NCBI RefSeq assembly: GCF_963678975.1
Contig: NC_089281.1
Location: 248,001-312,000 of the forward strand
DNA from: Dysidea avara
Lineage: Eukaryota; Porifera; Demospongiae; Dictyoceratida; Dysideidae
Reading direction: 5' to 3'
Length of the DNA: 64,000 nt
The notes beneath the pieces are model-generated. The model saw nothing but the letters and a program-made list of their open reading frames with translations. It did not search any database and was not told where the DNA came from. Shown here one piece after another: positions 1-23,709 of this stretch; positions within the stretch are counted from its first letter, which is position 1; each line of letters opens with the position of its first letter. The translations under genes and the position numbers were made by a program.

Positions 1-40
1 GACATCATATTACCATTGGTGTTATTAATTAATTTCTCAG

Positions 41-13047
<13,007 letters not shown>

Positions 13048-15222
13048 TAGTATTATTGTTGTGTTGATAATGAAATAATAACAATATTGCAGATGAAGGT
13101 GGTAGCCCAATGGCTACAAAGAACAGTTGTTCAGTCATGGACAGATATTGTAGGTAGTGGTTCTTATTTAAAGATAAGCTAGAGATCTAGGATAGAATGA
13201 TAAAAGCAAATGCCTGTGCAAGGTAGTAAATTACCTGATTTCATATTATCAAGCAACAAGTTCAGTTACTAAACTAAATCACTCAATTACACCAGAGTGA
13301 AACTTAAGCTTGTCTCAGCTTTGAGCTAAAAAATTTGGGATTGTTCCATACAAAAAAAAGTGACAAAAAGCATTGATAGTATAAGAGTCCACCTGTAGTG
13401 TTAAATAGTTTGTGGCTTTGTGCAACATATTCAGTAGACCCTTTCCAAGATTGGTAGTGACAAGAGCTACCATCTAGAGTGTAATGATGACCATTGTAGT
13501 TTACTGGTACAAGCACCTGATGATAACTTGGAGATTGTTTAGAGAAACTATAGGTGACAATTAGTGTCTACCAAGTTGCTTATCCAACTACAGTACAAAC
13601 AATACCAGTTAGACTTCCTATATAGTATCAAGAGAATGTGTATCTAAGGAAATGAGACTGGAGTTACCAAGCAATCCATGAAATGAGTAACCATCACAAC
13701 TTTATTAAGTGGCTAATTAGCTTTTGCTATCAGACAAATAATAAGGATTGAAGTGATGCTGTGATAATGACTCATTTAACATGACCATATATAGCAGCCC
13801 TCTATTGTATAGTACTAAATGTGTCACTAGTCAAGTGTTAACAACATCTACTGAGGTCTATCAGGAGATGTCAGCCACTATTAATAGAATTGGACAACTA
13901 TACTCAAGAGGTGGTAGCTCAACCTGTGACTGTTAATCTATTTTGTCACTGGATTTCACTCAGGTTGCATAATTAATTTTTTAAAGATGAAAATTTCACA
14001 GAGCAACTATGTGATCTGTGAAAACTACATCTCTTGAAAATTTGTCCTTCCTGAGGTTGGTGTTTTACCTGAATATATCTTCTGTAGACAATGAGTTCAC
14101 GAGGGGTGCCAACTTAGGGTAACAGCTACTGTTAGTTGCTATAACACTGCCACATCCTGGTACTACCTACAACAGTAGTAGTGTACACTGCATACTACTC
14201 CTTCACACCAAAAAATTCATGGTGAACCTCTCTGCAGGGGTATACTTAGTATGTTATTATGGCATTGTTTTAGCATGCTGCTTGTTAATCTAACACATTT
14301 AAATACTCTAACAGAACAGTCACAATTGTTGCATAAACTCTAATAGAGCAGTCACCATTGTATATAGACACAGTAGTCATAGCAACAATATTGATATCAA
14401 ATAACTAGCAGTTACAGTTATAACGTGATTACAAGCCTTAATGTCAGTGAGGTTGCTACTGGATAACAAGCATACCCTGTAATGTACAGTCTTTATACTG
14501 TGATAAGTAGCTACTTGACAACACACAAATTTAAATGTCTTCTTAGTATATATCCGAGCTGTACTCAGAAGAACAGACTTCTGCATTGTTGCCACTGTGC
14601 TACTAGATATATTAATAGTTGATAAATAATGTACTAAATCAGATAGAATGGAGCCAAGGGCCCCAGGAACAGCCCTGGATGATGTGTGCCCACGTTTTAT
14701 CTGGAGATCCCAGTACTTAGACTGTTTCTCTGAGGTATTCTTGAGTCCCCAGGTATAGAGATATCAATAAGGTATGTTCTCTTCTGCTGTGGAAAAGATA
14801 AAACTATATCTGTCGGAGACTCCTGTCTATAATAATCATGAAATCCCATAAAATCTTTCAATAGGAGTTAGACAGCACTGTCACTGCTAAATGATTCAAC
14901 CACATCAAATTCAATAGATCTACACAATTGCCAGTGTACAAATGCGAGTCTTATATTGGGCTTGTGCCAAATATGAGCAGCTAATAATGAGGTGGCTCAT
15001 CACAAAAATGACATAATATAGTCAACAGACTCGACATAAAGGTGACACAGGTAAGTTATGGATTTTTTATCATATTAGTAGTCAGAGCTTGCTCTTGAGT
15101 AGCCATGATAAATCCCTCAGTTTCTTTATCAAGATTATCCCATTGCAGCCTGTGGTCACATTCAGTGCTGACTTATTATACTAGCACTGGTACCTGCCCT
15201 ACGGTGCAGGACTGCTTACAAT
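13048..15222. other. Intergenic stretch downstream of CLPTM1
   Basis: Includes the presumed CLPTM1 3' UTR (AATAAT runs near 13068-13082). Nothing else was recognised as a gene on either strand. Near 14310 and 14337 are two copies of the dispersed motif ACTCTAATAGAGCAGTCA or close variants. Confidence 0.6.
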
Positions 15223-15629
15223 TAGTGATGTGCAATATTAGGATTTTGGTTGCAGTACAGTATCAATATGATAATTGGTAAAATATTGAAATTTTGATAC
15301 TTTTTCGGTATGTTTTCTTTTGATTAATTACATGGGGCAAATGTTTATAATTAGCAGCTATGCTTTATAGAATTTGTGATGAAGGTAATAACAAGCCTTG
15401 GAAACTGGTAGATGCTTTTTAAAATGGCTAAACTGTACAGAACTGAGCTTCATTTCTACCGTGATTGCACAATCACATACCAAAAGTTGTAAATTACCAA
15501 AATATTACTCAATATATTCAAAATTGTAATATTGATATCAGTTATAAAAATATGTAGATTCGATACGATATCAGTACTGAAAAAAATATTGCAATGTCGA
15601 TAATTTTATTGGTATATTACACATCACTA
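15223..15629. mobile_element. hAT-like MITE with 8-bp target duplication
   Basis: Begins TAGTGATGTGCAATATTA and ends TATATTACACATCACTA. CTTACAAT flanks both sides (15215-15222 and 15630-15637). TAG-start termini and an 8-bp duplication are typical of hAT elements. 407 bp, A/T-rich, no coding capacity. Confidence 0.88.
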
Positions 15630-15637
15630 CTTACAAT

Positions 15638-16459
15638 GTCATGCACTTTACACTAAGTTTAATCTTGTAGCTATCTAGTGACAAAAATTCGTACACAGCA
15701 TTGGAAACCCAAGTATAAAACAAAACATTATTTGTCTATACTTTGACTTAATTTAACCATATAGATAATGTAAATTATTATGCTTCAAGGCACACATTCA
15801 AAAAAGAATGTTGCACCAATAATGTTCAGAATCAAACTGTATGTAGTATATCGTGTATACCTATAGTGTTTACCACATGGACACAAATGGTGCTAGTAAT
15901 ACCTGCCCTATTATGCACACTATATATGTAATTTTGATGATGTTTAAAATGCTGACAACAAAAGACATGAATTTGTACATACCATTGTAGTATTGGTACC
16001 TGCTTCACAGTGCAGCATTTGCCTTACTGTGTATGTTATGTGTTAAATGTGCATGCAGAGCCATTAACTATGCAATGGGAACCAAGCATTGAACATCAGT
16101 GCCATTCATGTAACTATATGTAGGTGATGTCACTTTTAAAGAATGTGAGTTGTGTGTAGCTAAGCTATAAGCCCTGTATTATCCCACATGCATGTTTACC
16201 ACAAAGGTGTGAACTATAAATGCAGTGTTAGTAGTAACTGTCATACAGGTAATGGTACCATTTCAGATTTTACATGACATTTGACTTACTGACTACAAAA
16301 AGAAGTGAATTTGTACATAATGTAGCATGTGGCATCAGTATACACTGCCCTACAACACTTGTATGATGCACATGTTATGCATTCAAGTAAGGTGATAGAT
16401 TGTTGTGACTGATACCTGTGCATTCCTTACATGCCATTAGTTACACTATTAAATCTGTA
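15638..16459. other. Intergenic, nothing recognised
   Basis: No gene or clear repeat structure was seen. The phrase 'tacctgcc(c)ta..tgca' recurs loosely at 15190, 15900, 16005 and 16340, hinting at old degenerate duplications. Confidence 0.5.
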
Positions 16460-16467
16460 TACTTAAT

Positions 16468-17775
16468 GGGGCGTCTAGATTCAGTGGAATGGTGGAATGG
16501 AACGGTACTTAGGTAATTTCAATTAATGGTCATCTCTGTATAAAAACCACAAAGATATAAAAACCATTTTACTTTAATGTTTAGATTGTTGCTATCTTGT
16601 TGTTTTAGAGTATCCACATAGGATAGTTTTGTTGATCAGTTGTGTGCCACATGCCTAGAAAAGTGATATCTGATTTGTAATACAGCAATACCCCCATATA
16701 AAAACAGCTTGGCTGTACAAATATGGCATGCCCATCAAATTAACAACTAAAGGGGCTAATATCTGATGAGGCCAAGAAATCAAGAAATGAATGTTAAAAC
16801 GGCAGCAACTAACTCGCTAAAATTTATAAAAATTTGGTCTTTTATCATTGACTTGTACAGTCTTGCTGCAATCCTAATTAATTCCCTGTAACTCTAATTG
16901 GCTAGTAATTTAGCTGGCTTTTTTACTAGCCTATTAGATTTACAGGGAATTAATTAGGAATGCAGTGAGACTGCACAAGTCAATGATAAAGGACCAATAA
17001 TGTTGCTAACATTCATTTCTTGGCCTCACCAGATATTAGCTCCTTTAGTTGCCAGTTGCTTTTAGTTTCGTGGACATATCTGTTTGTTTTTTTTTTTTTT
17101 GCATAGCCAAGCTGTTTTTGTATGAGATAGCTATTACTGTATCATATCATAAATCAGATATCACTTCGGCTTTTCTAGACATAACATGTGGCACACAATT
17201 CATCAATAAGACTGTCTTATAGGGATACACTCTAAAACAACAATGTAGACATTAAAGTAAAACGGTCTTTGTAAAAAGATGGTCTTTGTTATAGTATGTA
17301 TGCGTTGAGCTGAATCCTCAAAAACAGTTAATAACTCATGGATGCAATTACACACTATCTTGAAATTTGGTTCATTTGTACTACTGCTTAACCAGCTAAA
17401 AATATTTCAAAAAAAAAATGTCTGACATAATATTTATGGCCAATCAAAATTTTCACAATACATTTCCTATGGGAAAGCCATATAAGTACAGTGTCCATTA
17501 CAGCCCTTTCCCAAACTTGTAATGGAGCCAAACTGTACATGTCTGTTGTTGACACCTTAGCTGTTACCAATAATCATCTGGTTGGCTTTGGCTGAAATGT
17601 TAACTCCGTTGAGAAAAATCCACTTTTAATTTTTAGCTGTTTTTCAGGATTCAGCTCAACTTGTACATACTATAGAAGGTGGTCTTTATAAAGAGGTGAC
17701 CACTAATTGTAATTACCTAAGTACCATTCCATTCCAGTCCACCATTCCATTCCATTCCACTGAATCCAGACACCC
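16468..17775. mobile_element. Foldback hAT-like element with 8-bp duplication
   Basis: Left end GGGGCGTCTAGATTCAGTGG and right end CCACTGAATCCAGACACCC are inverted; TACTTAAT lies at both flanks (16460-16467, 17776-17783). The element is nearly a palindrome centred close to 16915: 16735-16905 pairs with 16925-17055 and the outer arms pair beyond. The right arm holds an extra block of roughly 400 bp (about 17285-17690) absent from the left arm. No transposase was seen. Confidence 0.85.
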
Positions 17776-18239
17776 TACTTAATGATATCTTATTCTTATT
17801 GCTTTCAGTGGCCAGCACTGAAGGTCTGACAGGAACATGTGCTGCAGCCTTTGGATTACCTAACCTAACAAACTAGAACTTATATACAATTACTTAACTT
17901 GGCTAACAATAAGGTGAAATAAAAAAATGGGCCAGAGCACTGAAGCAATTAATGCTATCCTATATAATGTACTAAAACAATACTATCTTGTCATCACCTC
18001 AACACCTTCCTCAGTAAAGTATAAGCTGTATTGATTGCAAGCACAAAAGCACTAGGAAAAAAAGCAATGTTAGGTAAGCAGGTGCCAAGTGAGAGAATAA
18101 TGGTATGGTATGGTATATATGTACATGTAACAGAGTAACCAAAAAGGTTGCCAAAACAGAATTCTTAGTTGTAACAAAAAAGTTGTTTGAAGCAAAAAAT
18201 AAAGTTGTAACCAAAAAGATCAGGTAAAAAGAAAAAATA

Positions 18240-18312
18240 GGGGCAATTCTACTGCTGGGATTCGATCTGGGGACTGAACACTCGCAAGTTCAATGCTCTG
18301 TTGCTTTGACCA
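18240..18312 (-). repeat. tRNA-like SINE head
   Basis: On the minus strand the segment reads like a degenerate tRNA: a B-box-like AGATCGAATCCC, an anticodon-arm-like TGAAC...GTTCA and an upstream A-box-like portion. It lacks a paired acceptor stem, so a SINE fragment is likelier than a working tRNA gene. Confidence 0.5.
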
Positions 18313-18589
18313 AATGTGATCTGTAGTTATAAAGCGTTTATAAAGACCAGCTAAAGGTAAATGGAAAGCTGCGGTTTGCATGCAGTTTACAGAAAAAAAT
18401 CAAGCAAATTTTTGTCTACGCCCTTGCACTAATTGCGCTGTAAATGACTAATGACGGCAGTTAGAAGCTTTATTTAAAATGATGTAATTCTTAGATGATG
18501 AGTGTTTTGTTTGACACAGCAACTGGTTCGATACGTGCATCAGTTAGCGAGATAATCGTCTGACGTCAAAGGAATGTAGACAGACAGAC

Positions 18590-18930
18590 AGACAGATGGC
18601 TTTTCAGCTTTATATAGATTACATCATGTGCATACATGAGGGGAGTAAATGAATCTATACCATATGGATGGTACTCTGTCTGAAATCTTCAAGTAATATT
18701 CTGCAGAGCTTAAAATAACACTATTCTGTATTTCCTTTGTAATGAATGTTCAAAGTTTTCAAATGATTCTCCAAGCACAAAGGGACTGATCCCAGTGCAA
18801 GGGGGAGAATGACAACCCGCATGTTCCACATTTTCTGGAATTCAATCTTTAGATCCGTGTACCGTTGATGTTTCTCTACAACTTTCTCTGTAATTCTACT
18901 GTCGCCTGGAATAGCCACATATCAATTAAA
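18590..18930 (-). pseudogene. LINE 3' fragment (C-terminal RT-ORF tail)
   Basis: Minus-strand translation of 18721-18930 contains DIAIPGDSRITEKVVEKHQ and KIEFQKMWNMRVVILPLALG, a pattern I know from the extreme C-terminus of some animal LINE ORF2 proteins. Downstream on that strand come a short 3' region and a (CTGT)n run at 18576-18598. Only the tail is present, as expected from 5'-truncated retrotransposition. Confidence 0.7.
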
Positions 18931-19674
18931 TAAGTTATATCGGTTAGGTCATAAGCGGATCTAGGAGACACTGTCAGGGGGGAACAAAGGGCAAGAAGTT
19001 TTAGTGCACAACAGTGTTTATTCCACTATGAGGATAAGAAAGGAGTTCTAGTACACAAGTTATATTCATTTGCATAACTTTATTCAGCATATAGCTGGAT
19101 GAATGATGGACATACAGTTTTTAGACTGTAGTTGGAGAAAAATTTTAAAAATTAGACCTCCTAGGTTTGAATTGAGAGCTAACAAAGTGTATGCTTTGCA
19201 ATGTGTACAAAGATTGGTTAGCCTATCTGAGACTAAACCTGTTTAATGGTAAAGTGTATATTAAATTAAAATAAAGAGTAGCTAGTTTTGTTATAATTTG
19301 TAAAAATTGTATTAGAATTGTGACTGTTCTATTAGAGTAGTGACTGCTCTATTAGAGTATCTCAATCTTTGCACAAAAATTCAAAATTTGTTTGCCTTGC
19401 TTTTTTTTACAGTGCCCGGTACAGTTTAGCTATAGCGTACATTTATTACTGTTGTCTTCATTTGCTTTCTATACTTCTGAATAAAGTGTGAATGCATGAT
19501 TCTAGGTTCTGGTATCAATATAGTACAGTAGGTCCAAGGGGGCAAGAGAAGGGGGGGCACAGCTCCCCTTGGCCCCCCCTCAGATCCACCTATGGGTTAG
19601 GTAATCTACACATACAACATCTGGGGCATATATATGCAGAGGAGGTAGGACAAGCCCACGTGATCTGATGTACA
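18931..19674. other. Intergenic, nothing recognised
   Basis: No gene. Contains a doublet of the dispersed motif TGACTGYTCTATTAGAGTA at 19321-19362. Confidence 0.5.
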
Positions 19675-21197
19675 TTACGTCCTTTTCCATAATGACGTCA
19701 GAACAAAAAACGGTGACCTCTATTTGGGGGACTCTAATGTTTTCAAGTACAGGTGATCGATCGTTTGTGTGATTCAGGAAGAAGATATCGAGCTAAAACT
19801 AACAGGTATGGGTACAACGCAGCGAAAATAATAGTTTACGTGGGTTTTGAAAATTTTGGCTGGTTTTGAAGGTTGAGTAGAATTAACATTCCTTTATATA
19901 CGTCGTAACCATACCTGGTAACTTAGCTTCAATATCATCCTTTATTAACACGTTTATGAAAAAACTTGTCATAAGATGCGAGTAGCTAGTAATAAGTATA
20001 TAGTTAGGTAATAAGTAGTAGTATGGTGTGGTTTTCAGCATGCATGTGTGTTTCTAGTCCATAATTAGAAAATGCTATGCATAGCATACTTTGATCTTTG
20101 GCAGATAATGAGGTCTTTAAAAACCATGAAGAAACCTGCTAGTAGGTTTCTAAAATGGTTAGAAACCTGCTAGCAGATAGACCTCAGCATTGCAAATCTC
20201 ACTTTTGATCATTGATTGCTATGCATACTCTGCAAAGTATATATAGGCTAAGAGCCCATAGCTTGACCTACTCCATTCCTTTTATAAGCACACCTACGCT
20301 AATTCGATTATGGGATCTAGACTATAACGTTGTAGGTACGTTTGTTATCATGAGCAGAGAATTCCAGAAATGTAACGGAGTTCTATTTAATGCCCATCAA
20401 TGTTTCAAGCCTGTTTAATATGCTTTTACTGTACTTTAAGCGGACTCCCTATTAAAAGAACTAAATAGGTAAACTTTCTTGTAGAATGTTTATTTGTTTC
20501 TTGTAAAAAAAGTTATGTAGGTGTGAAATCGTGTATACACTGGTTAGTCACAGAAGGCCTAGCGCCAGACCAAGGGAGAAGAACCATCAGTATTATTGAT
20601 GACACAAACAATTACAATCAAATGTCCTCAGACACATGCTACCACAAAAATAGGGCATAAAAAGCCCCACAGGTGGGCATGGTAAGGAGTACAATTAACA
20701 AAAAACAAAACACACACAATTAATAATGAAAAATGTCTTGCCAACATAATGTTCAAAAGTCCACACACAATTCTTAACCATTGACAACAATGTTACCACT
20801 TTCTTTAAACCCTTGGTAGTGCTGGCTTTAACTTTATTGTCACAGTAGCTATCACTCTTTGTTTGATCCACCAGCTAACAGAAGCAGCGATAATGTAGCT
20901 AGTTACAAGCTTTAATTCGAAAACACGTTCAATCCTTCTCTACTGGCCATGGTCGCATGACTTGTTTTAACACTGTGACGATTTTGAAACGATTATAACT
21001 CAATCCCACAATGGTTCCACCTACATAGCGATATATATAAAGCCCGCATTTTCTAAGTCGGTTAGGAACCACGCCCTCGGCTCTTCGTAGTTTAGAAACC
21101 TCGCTTCGCTCGGTTTCTAAAATCACGAAGACCCTCGGTCTAGGTTCCTAACCTATACATAGAAAACCGATGTGACGTCATTAAGGAAAGGCTTATT
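19675..21197. mobile_element. CRE-containing TIR element interrupted by another element
   Basis: Left end reads CGTCCTTTTCCATAATGACG and the right end (reverse strand) GCCTTTCCTTAATGACGTCA; both carry a perfect TGACGTCA. Inside the left end is the block GATATCGAGCTAAAACTAAC followed by AGGTATGG, shared with 33810, 34225 and 59630, so it belongs to the same family as the MITEs at 33700, 34111 and 59505. The interior is mostly a copy of another repeat (20066-21155). Confidence 0.6.
20066..21155. repeat. Dispersed repeat family R1, copy A
   Basis: Diverged copy of sequences at 29180-30083 and 31588-32512. All begin near TTTGATCTTTGG and a 'gcaggt..ttagaaacctgctagcag' inverted pair, share a ~100-bp block around ATTCGATTATGGGA, and end with a strong palindrome bounded by GTTAG and CTAAC. 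This copy has the longest terminal palindrome (about 21060-21153). Small ORFs recur in the family but are not maintained in frame. Confidence 0.75.
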
Positions 21198-21302
21198 ACG
21201 TCACATTTTTATTACGTCACATACACACCCTAAAAGGAATCGTGAAAATAAGGAATAGTCAACACGTAGTACGTTAGAATGGTGGACTGAAGAGTTACCG
21301 AA

Positions 21303-21749
21303 ATGGACCCTATGAATCTTGAGACAAAGTACTCCGAAGACTGCTCGGAAGTGGAGGAAACAGGGCCTTCTGCTTCGCCTTCTATCATGTGTCTACCATC
21401 CACAAAACCGCCTACCACCCTCGCTATCACAGCCGCAGTCGATTATAGCCGTTGTGTCGCTGTTTCCAACGCGCCCCGTGTTGTGTACAAGTCTGGGGCT
21501 AAGTTGTCCTTCTGGTCGGAGAACGAATCGCCCGCGAAACGCCACGACGATTGCGGGAAAACCATGACCAAAGAAATGATAGAAGAATCACTAGACTACT
21601 CGCGTGATTCTGTTCATCAGGTTCGTGTAAAGAGTGCAGCAAATGTTCCGACTAATATGGTGTATTCTTAGGTGGTGTCCGGTAGTGGCAGAGATGTCAA
21701 AGTTGTTGTGAAGGGCGATAAGAATGGACTGGATTGGTCCTTAATCTGA
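21303..21749 (+). CDS. Small two-exon candidate gene, unknown product (131 aa)
   Basis: Exon 1 21303-21620 (starts MDPMNLETKYSED), a 51-bp GT-AG intron 21621-21671, exon 2 21672-21749 (VVSGSGRDVKVVVKGDKN.., stop TGA). Unspliced, exon 1 runs to a stop at the intron end. The protein is hydrophilic, Ser/Glu/Lys-rich, without a signal peptide, membrane segment or domain that I recognise. GC and codon choice over 21303-21620 are higher than the surrounding repeats. Three TTACGTCA/TGACGTCA CRE-type sites lie at 21173-21225 just upstream, one of them the terminus of the neighbouring TIR element. A spurious ORF within repeat-derived sequence remains possible. Confidence 0.5.
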
Positions 21750-22844
21750 AGATTACCACGTAATTACTGTTATGTAATTGTTAATATTAACCTCAATGAG
21801 GTTATTTAGCTGTTCTATTTGTTGGACTCTTACATTACACCATCTGGTGTTTCTTTTAACTTGTGCATTCCATTGATGTGCTCTTTTTTTACTTTTGTAT
21901 TGAGAGTGTAAACTTAACGTGTTTGTACACTGACATTTAGCTAGAGTAGCAAACTGTATTATTTATCCTGTTTTGTGTAAAAGTTATAATTATTGCTGTA
22001 TATAAGTAATCCCTTGTTGCTTAAGTCAACGTACAGTGACAAGGACATAGCTTATAGAAAGATGTTGTAAACAGCTATAGTACAGGTTTTGTCTTGTGCA
22101 GTATTAATGGGTCATGCTGCTGCTGTTTACAAAACTCTTACAATTGCCTTCCTTGTCTTTCTGAAAGTTGTCATATAGTTTTGTGATGTCATGGTTGTGT
22201 TGCAGGATTAGTTATTCTTTGTTACCCTCCACTATTATGTGTTTGAGAGGAGCTAGATCACATCAGGGCCATCCAGGTATTAGCTGACTCTAGCTCAGCA
22301 TCTAAGTGCTAGGGGTAGCAGCAAGGCATTTCACCCTCTAATGTTCAGGATTGATTCTCTTAGTATTCTCTTAGTACACAGTTTTACTGTTTGCTTAATA
22401 CTGTATACCCAAGGGAGAAAAATTTCATTGAATTTAAGGTTTTGGGGGTTAACAGCAAAATTTATATTCCTGAAATCTTCCATTATCATGGTCTAATAAA
22501 TTTGGAGTAGCAAAATCAGTTTGGAGATGTCCCATGGGTTAGTCTTGTCCCCAGACCAATTAGAGACCAATCAGTTCAATGGCACAAACCCCCCCCCCCC
22601 ATAATTATGCTATCAGAAGAAGTATATAATATTTTTTTGTCTGTCACTAAGTAGAGATGGAGTAGTTAACAACTAGTTCTTCAAAATCATTACACACACA
22701 CACACCAATAGTACATGCTATACACTCTCATATTAGCATATCACTACGCAAACTAAACTAACATCGGGAATGATGGTATGTGGCTTATCATTGAGTACAA
22801 ATATCAGTAACAATATCACTAATACAGACATTACACATAACATG
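21750..22844. other. Intergenic, 3' side of NDUFV2
   Basis: Contains the 3' flank of NDUFV2 (minus strand) and of the small gene (plus strand). A C10 homopolymer lies at 22590-22599 and a short (CA)n at 22691-22703. No other feature. Confidence 0.5.
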
Positions 22845-23570
22845 TTACAAATCTTCCCTAACACCAAACCCTGGTCCTTTGGGTGGATCAGTTAAACTAG
22901 TCAGTCCTCCAGTAGGTTCAGCAGCATAGCGACCATTCCTTGGACCTTTTTTAGGTACCTTGCCGTTACGTAGGTCACTCAAAATTTCCTTGATATCATT
23001 AGGGCTCAGGTCCTCATAGTAATCATCATTAATCTGAACCATTGGAGCATTAACACAAGCACCAAGACATTCCACCTCTGATAAAGTGAACATTTTGTCA
23101 CTGGTAGTCCCCCCTATGTCAATATTAAGTGTGTCACAGATAGTGTCCACAATGCCACCACTGTCACACAGCATACAGGGGGTTGTGGTGCATACCTGCA
23201 CGTGATACTTGCCCACTGGACTTCTCTGGAACATGGTGTAAAACGTAGCCACCTCATAGACACGCATGCGTGGTACACCCAACACTTCAGCCACATGGTT
23301 CATAGCAGAGATGGGAAGCCATCCATGTTGTCTTTGAGCTAGGTCCAGTACTGGTATCATGGCAGCTACTTTGTGTCCCTCGGGATAGTTGTTCATTATA
23401 ACCTCCACACGGCGCTTATTTTCAGGGGTGAAAGCAAACGGCGTATTTTCATTATTATCAGGGGAGTCGCGGTGACTGAATATTTGATGAGAAGAATACC
23501 TCGCCACACCACCAGTAGCTCTAGTCACTGCTATGGTCTTCGTTAACAACCTGCCAAGCACGCCCGCCAT
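22845..23570 (-). CDS. NDUFV2: NADH:ubiquinone oxidoreductase 24 kDa subunit (NDUFV2), mitochondrial
   Basis: Complex I peripheral-arm subunit that carries the N1a [2Fe-2S] cluster next to the NADH/FMN subunit in the mitochondrial matrix. A single uninterrupted 241-residue ORF of usual family length. Residues 1-35 are basic and hydroxylated ([15 protein letters not shown]), fitting a mitochondrial targeting peptide. The thioredoxin-like core has all four cluster ligands: C127 and C132 (VCTTTPC), C168 and C172 (ECLGAC). Other family blocks are [18 protein letters not shown] and [12 protein letters not shown]. The C-terminus ends [10 protein letters not shown]. The start is the only in-frame ATG before the targeting peptide. 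It is intronless, unlike every other conserved gene here, yet intact. It diverges from eEF1G with 139 bp between start codons. Confidence 0.98.
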   Translation of the reverse strand: MAGVLGRLLTKTIAVTRATGGVARYSSHQIFSHRDSPDNNENTPFAFTPENKRRVEVIMNNYPEGHKVAAMIPVLDLAQRQHGWLPISAMNHVAEVLGVPRMRVYEVATFYTMFQRSPVGKYHVQVCTTTPCMLCDSGGIVDTICDTLNIDIGGTTSDKMFTLSEVECLGACVNAPMVQINDDYYEDLSPNDIKEILSDLRNGKVPKKGPRNGRYAAEPTGGLTSLTDPPKGPGFGVREDL

Positions 23571-23709
23571 ACTGGTACGCGCTATATATATATATATATC
23601 AAATTAATTTTCACGATTTCTCATCGCGGATTGTTCGCGAAAATTTGTACTGTGACATTCAGTTTTACGGTATCAGTACTTTTGCTAGTGGTATTCGTCA
23701 GGTGGCGCC
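23571..23709. promoter_or_regulatory. Bidirectional promoter region NDUFV2 / eEF1G
   Basis: 139 bp separate the start codons of two divergent housekeeping genes, so both promoters and 5' UTRs must lie here or extend into the opposite gene. Contains an (AT)n run at 23583-23599, a TCGCGGATTGTTCGCGA dyad at 23623-23640 and GGTGGCGCC just before the eEF1G ATG. No canonical TATA box was chosen. Confidence 0.75.

Noticed and set aside
23114..23296. Second minus-strand ORF within NDUFV2
   Set aside because: Shadow frame of the NDUFV2 coding sequence.
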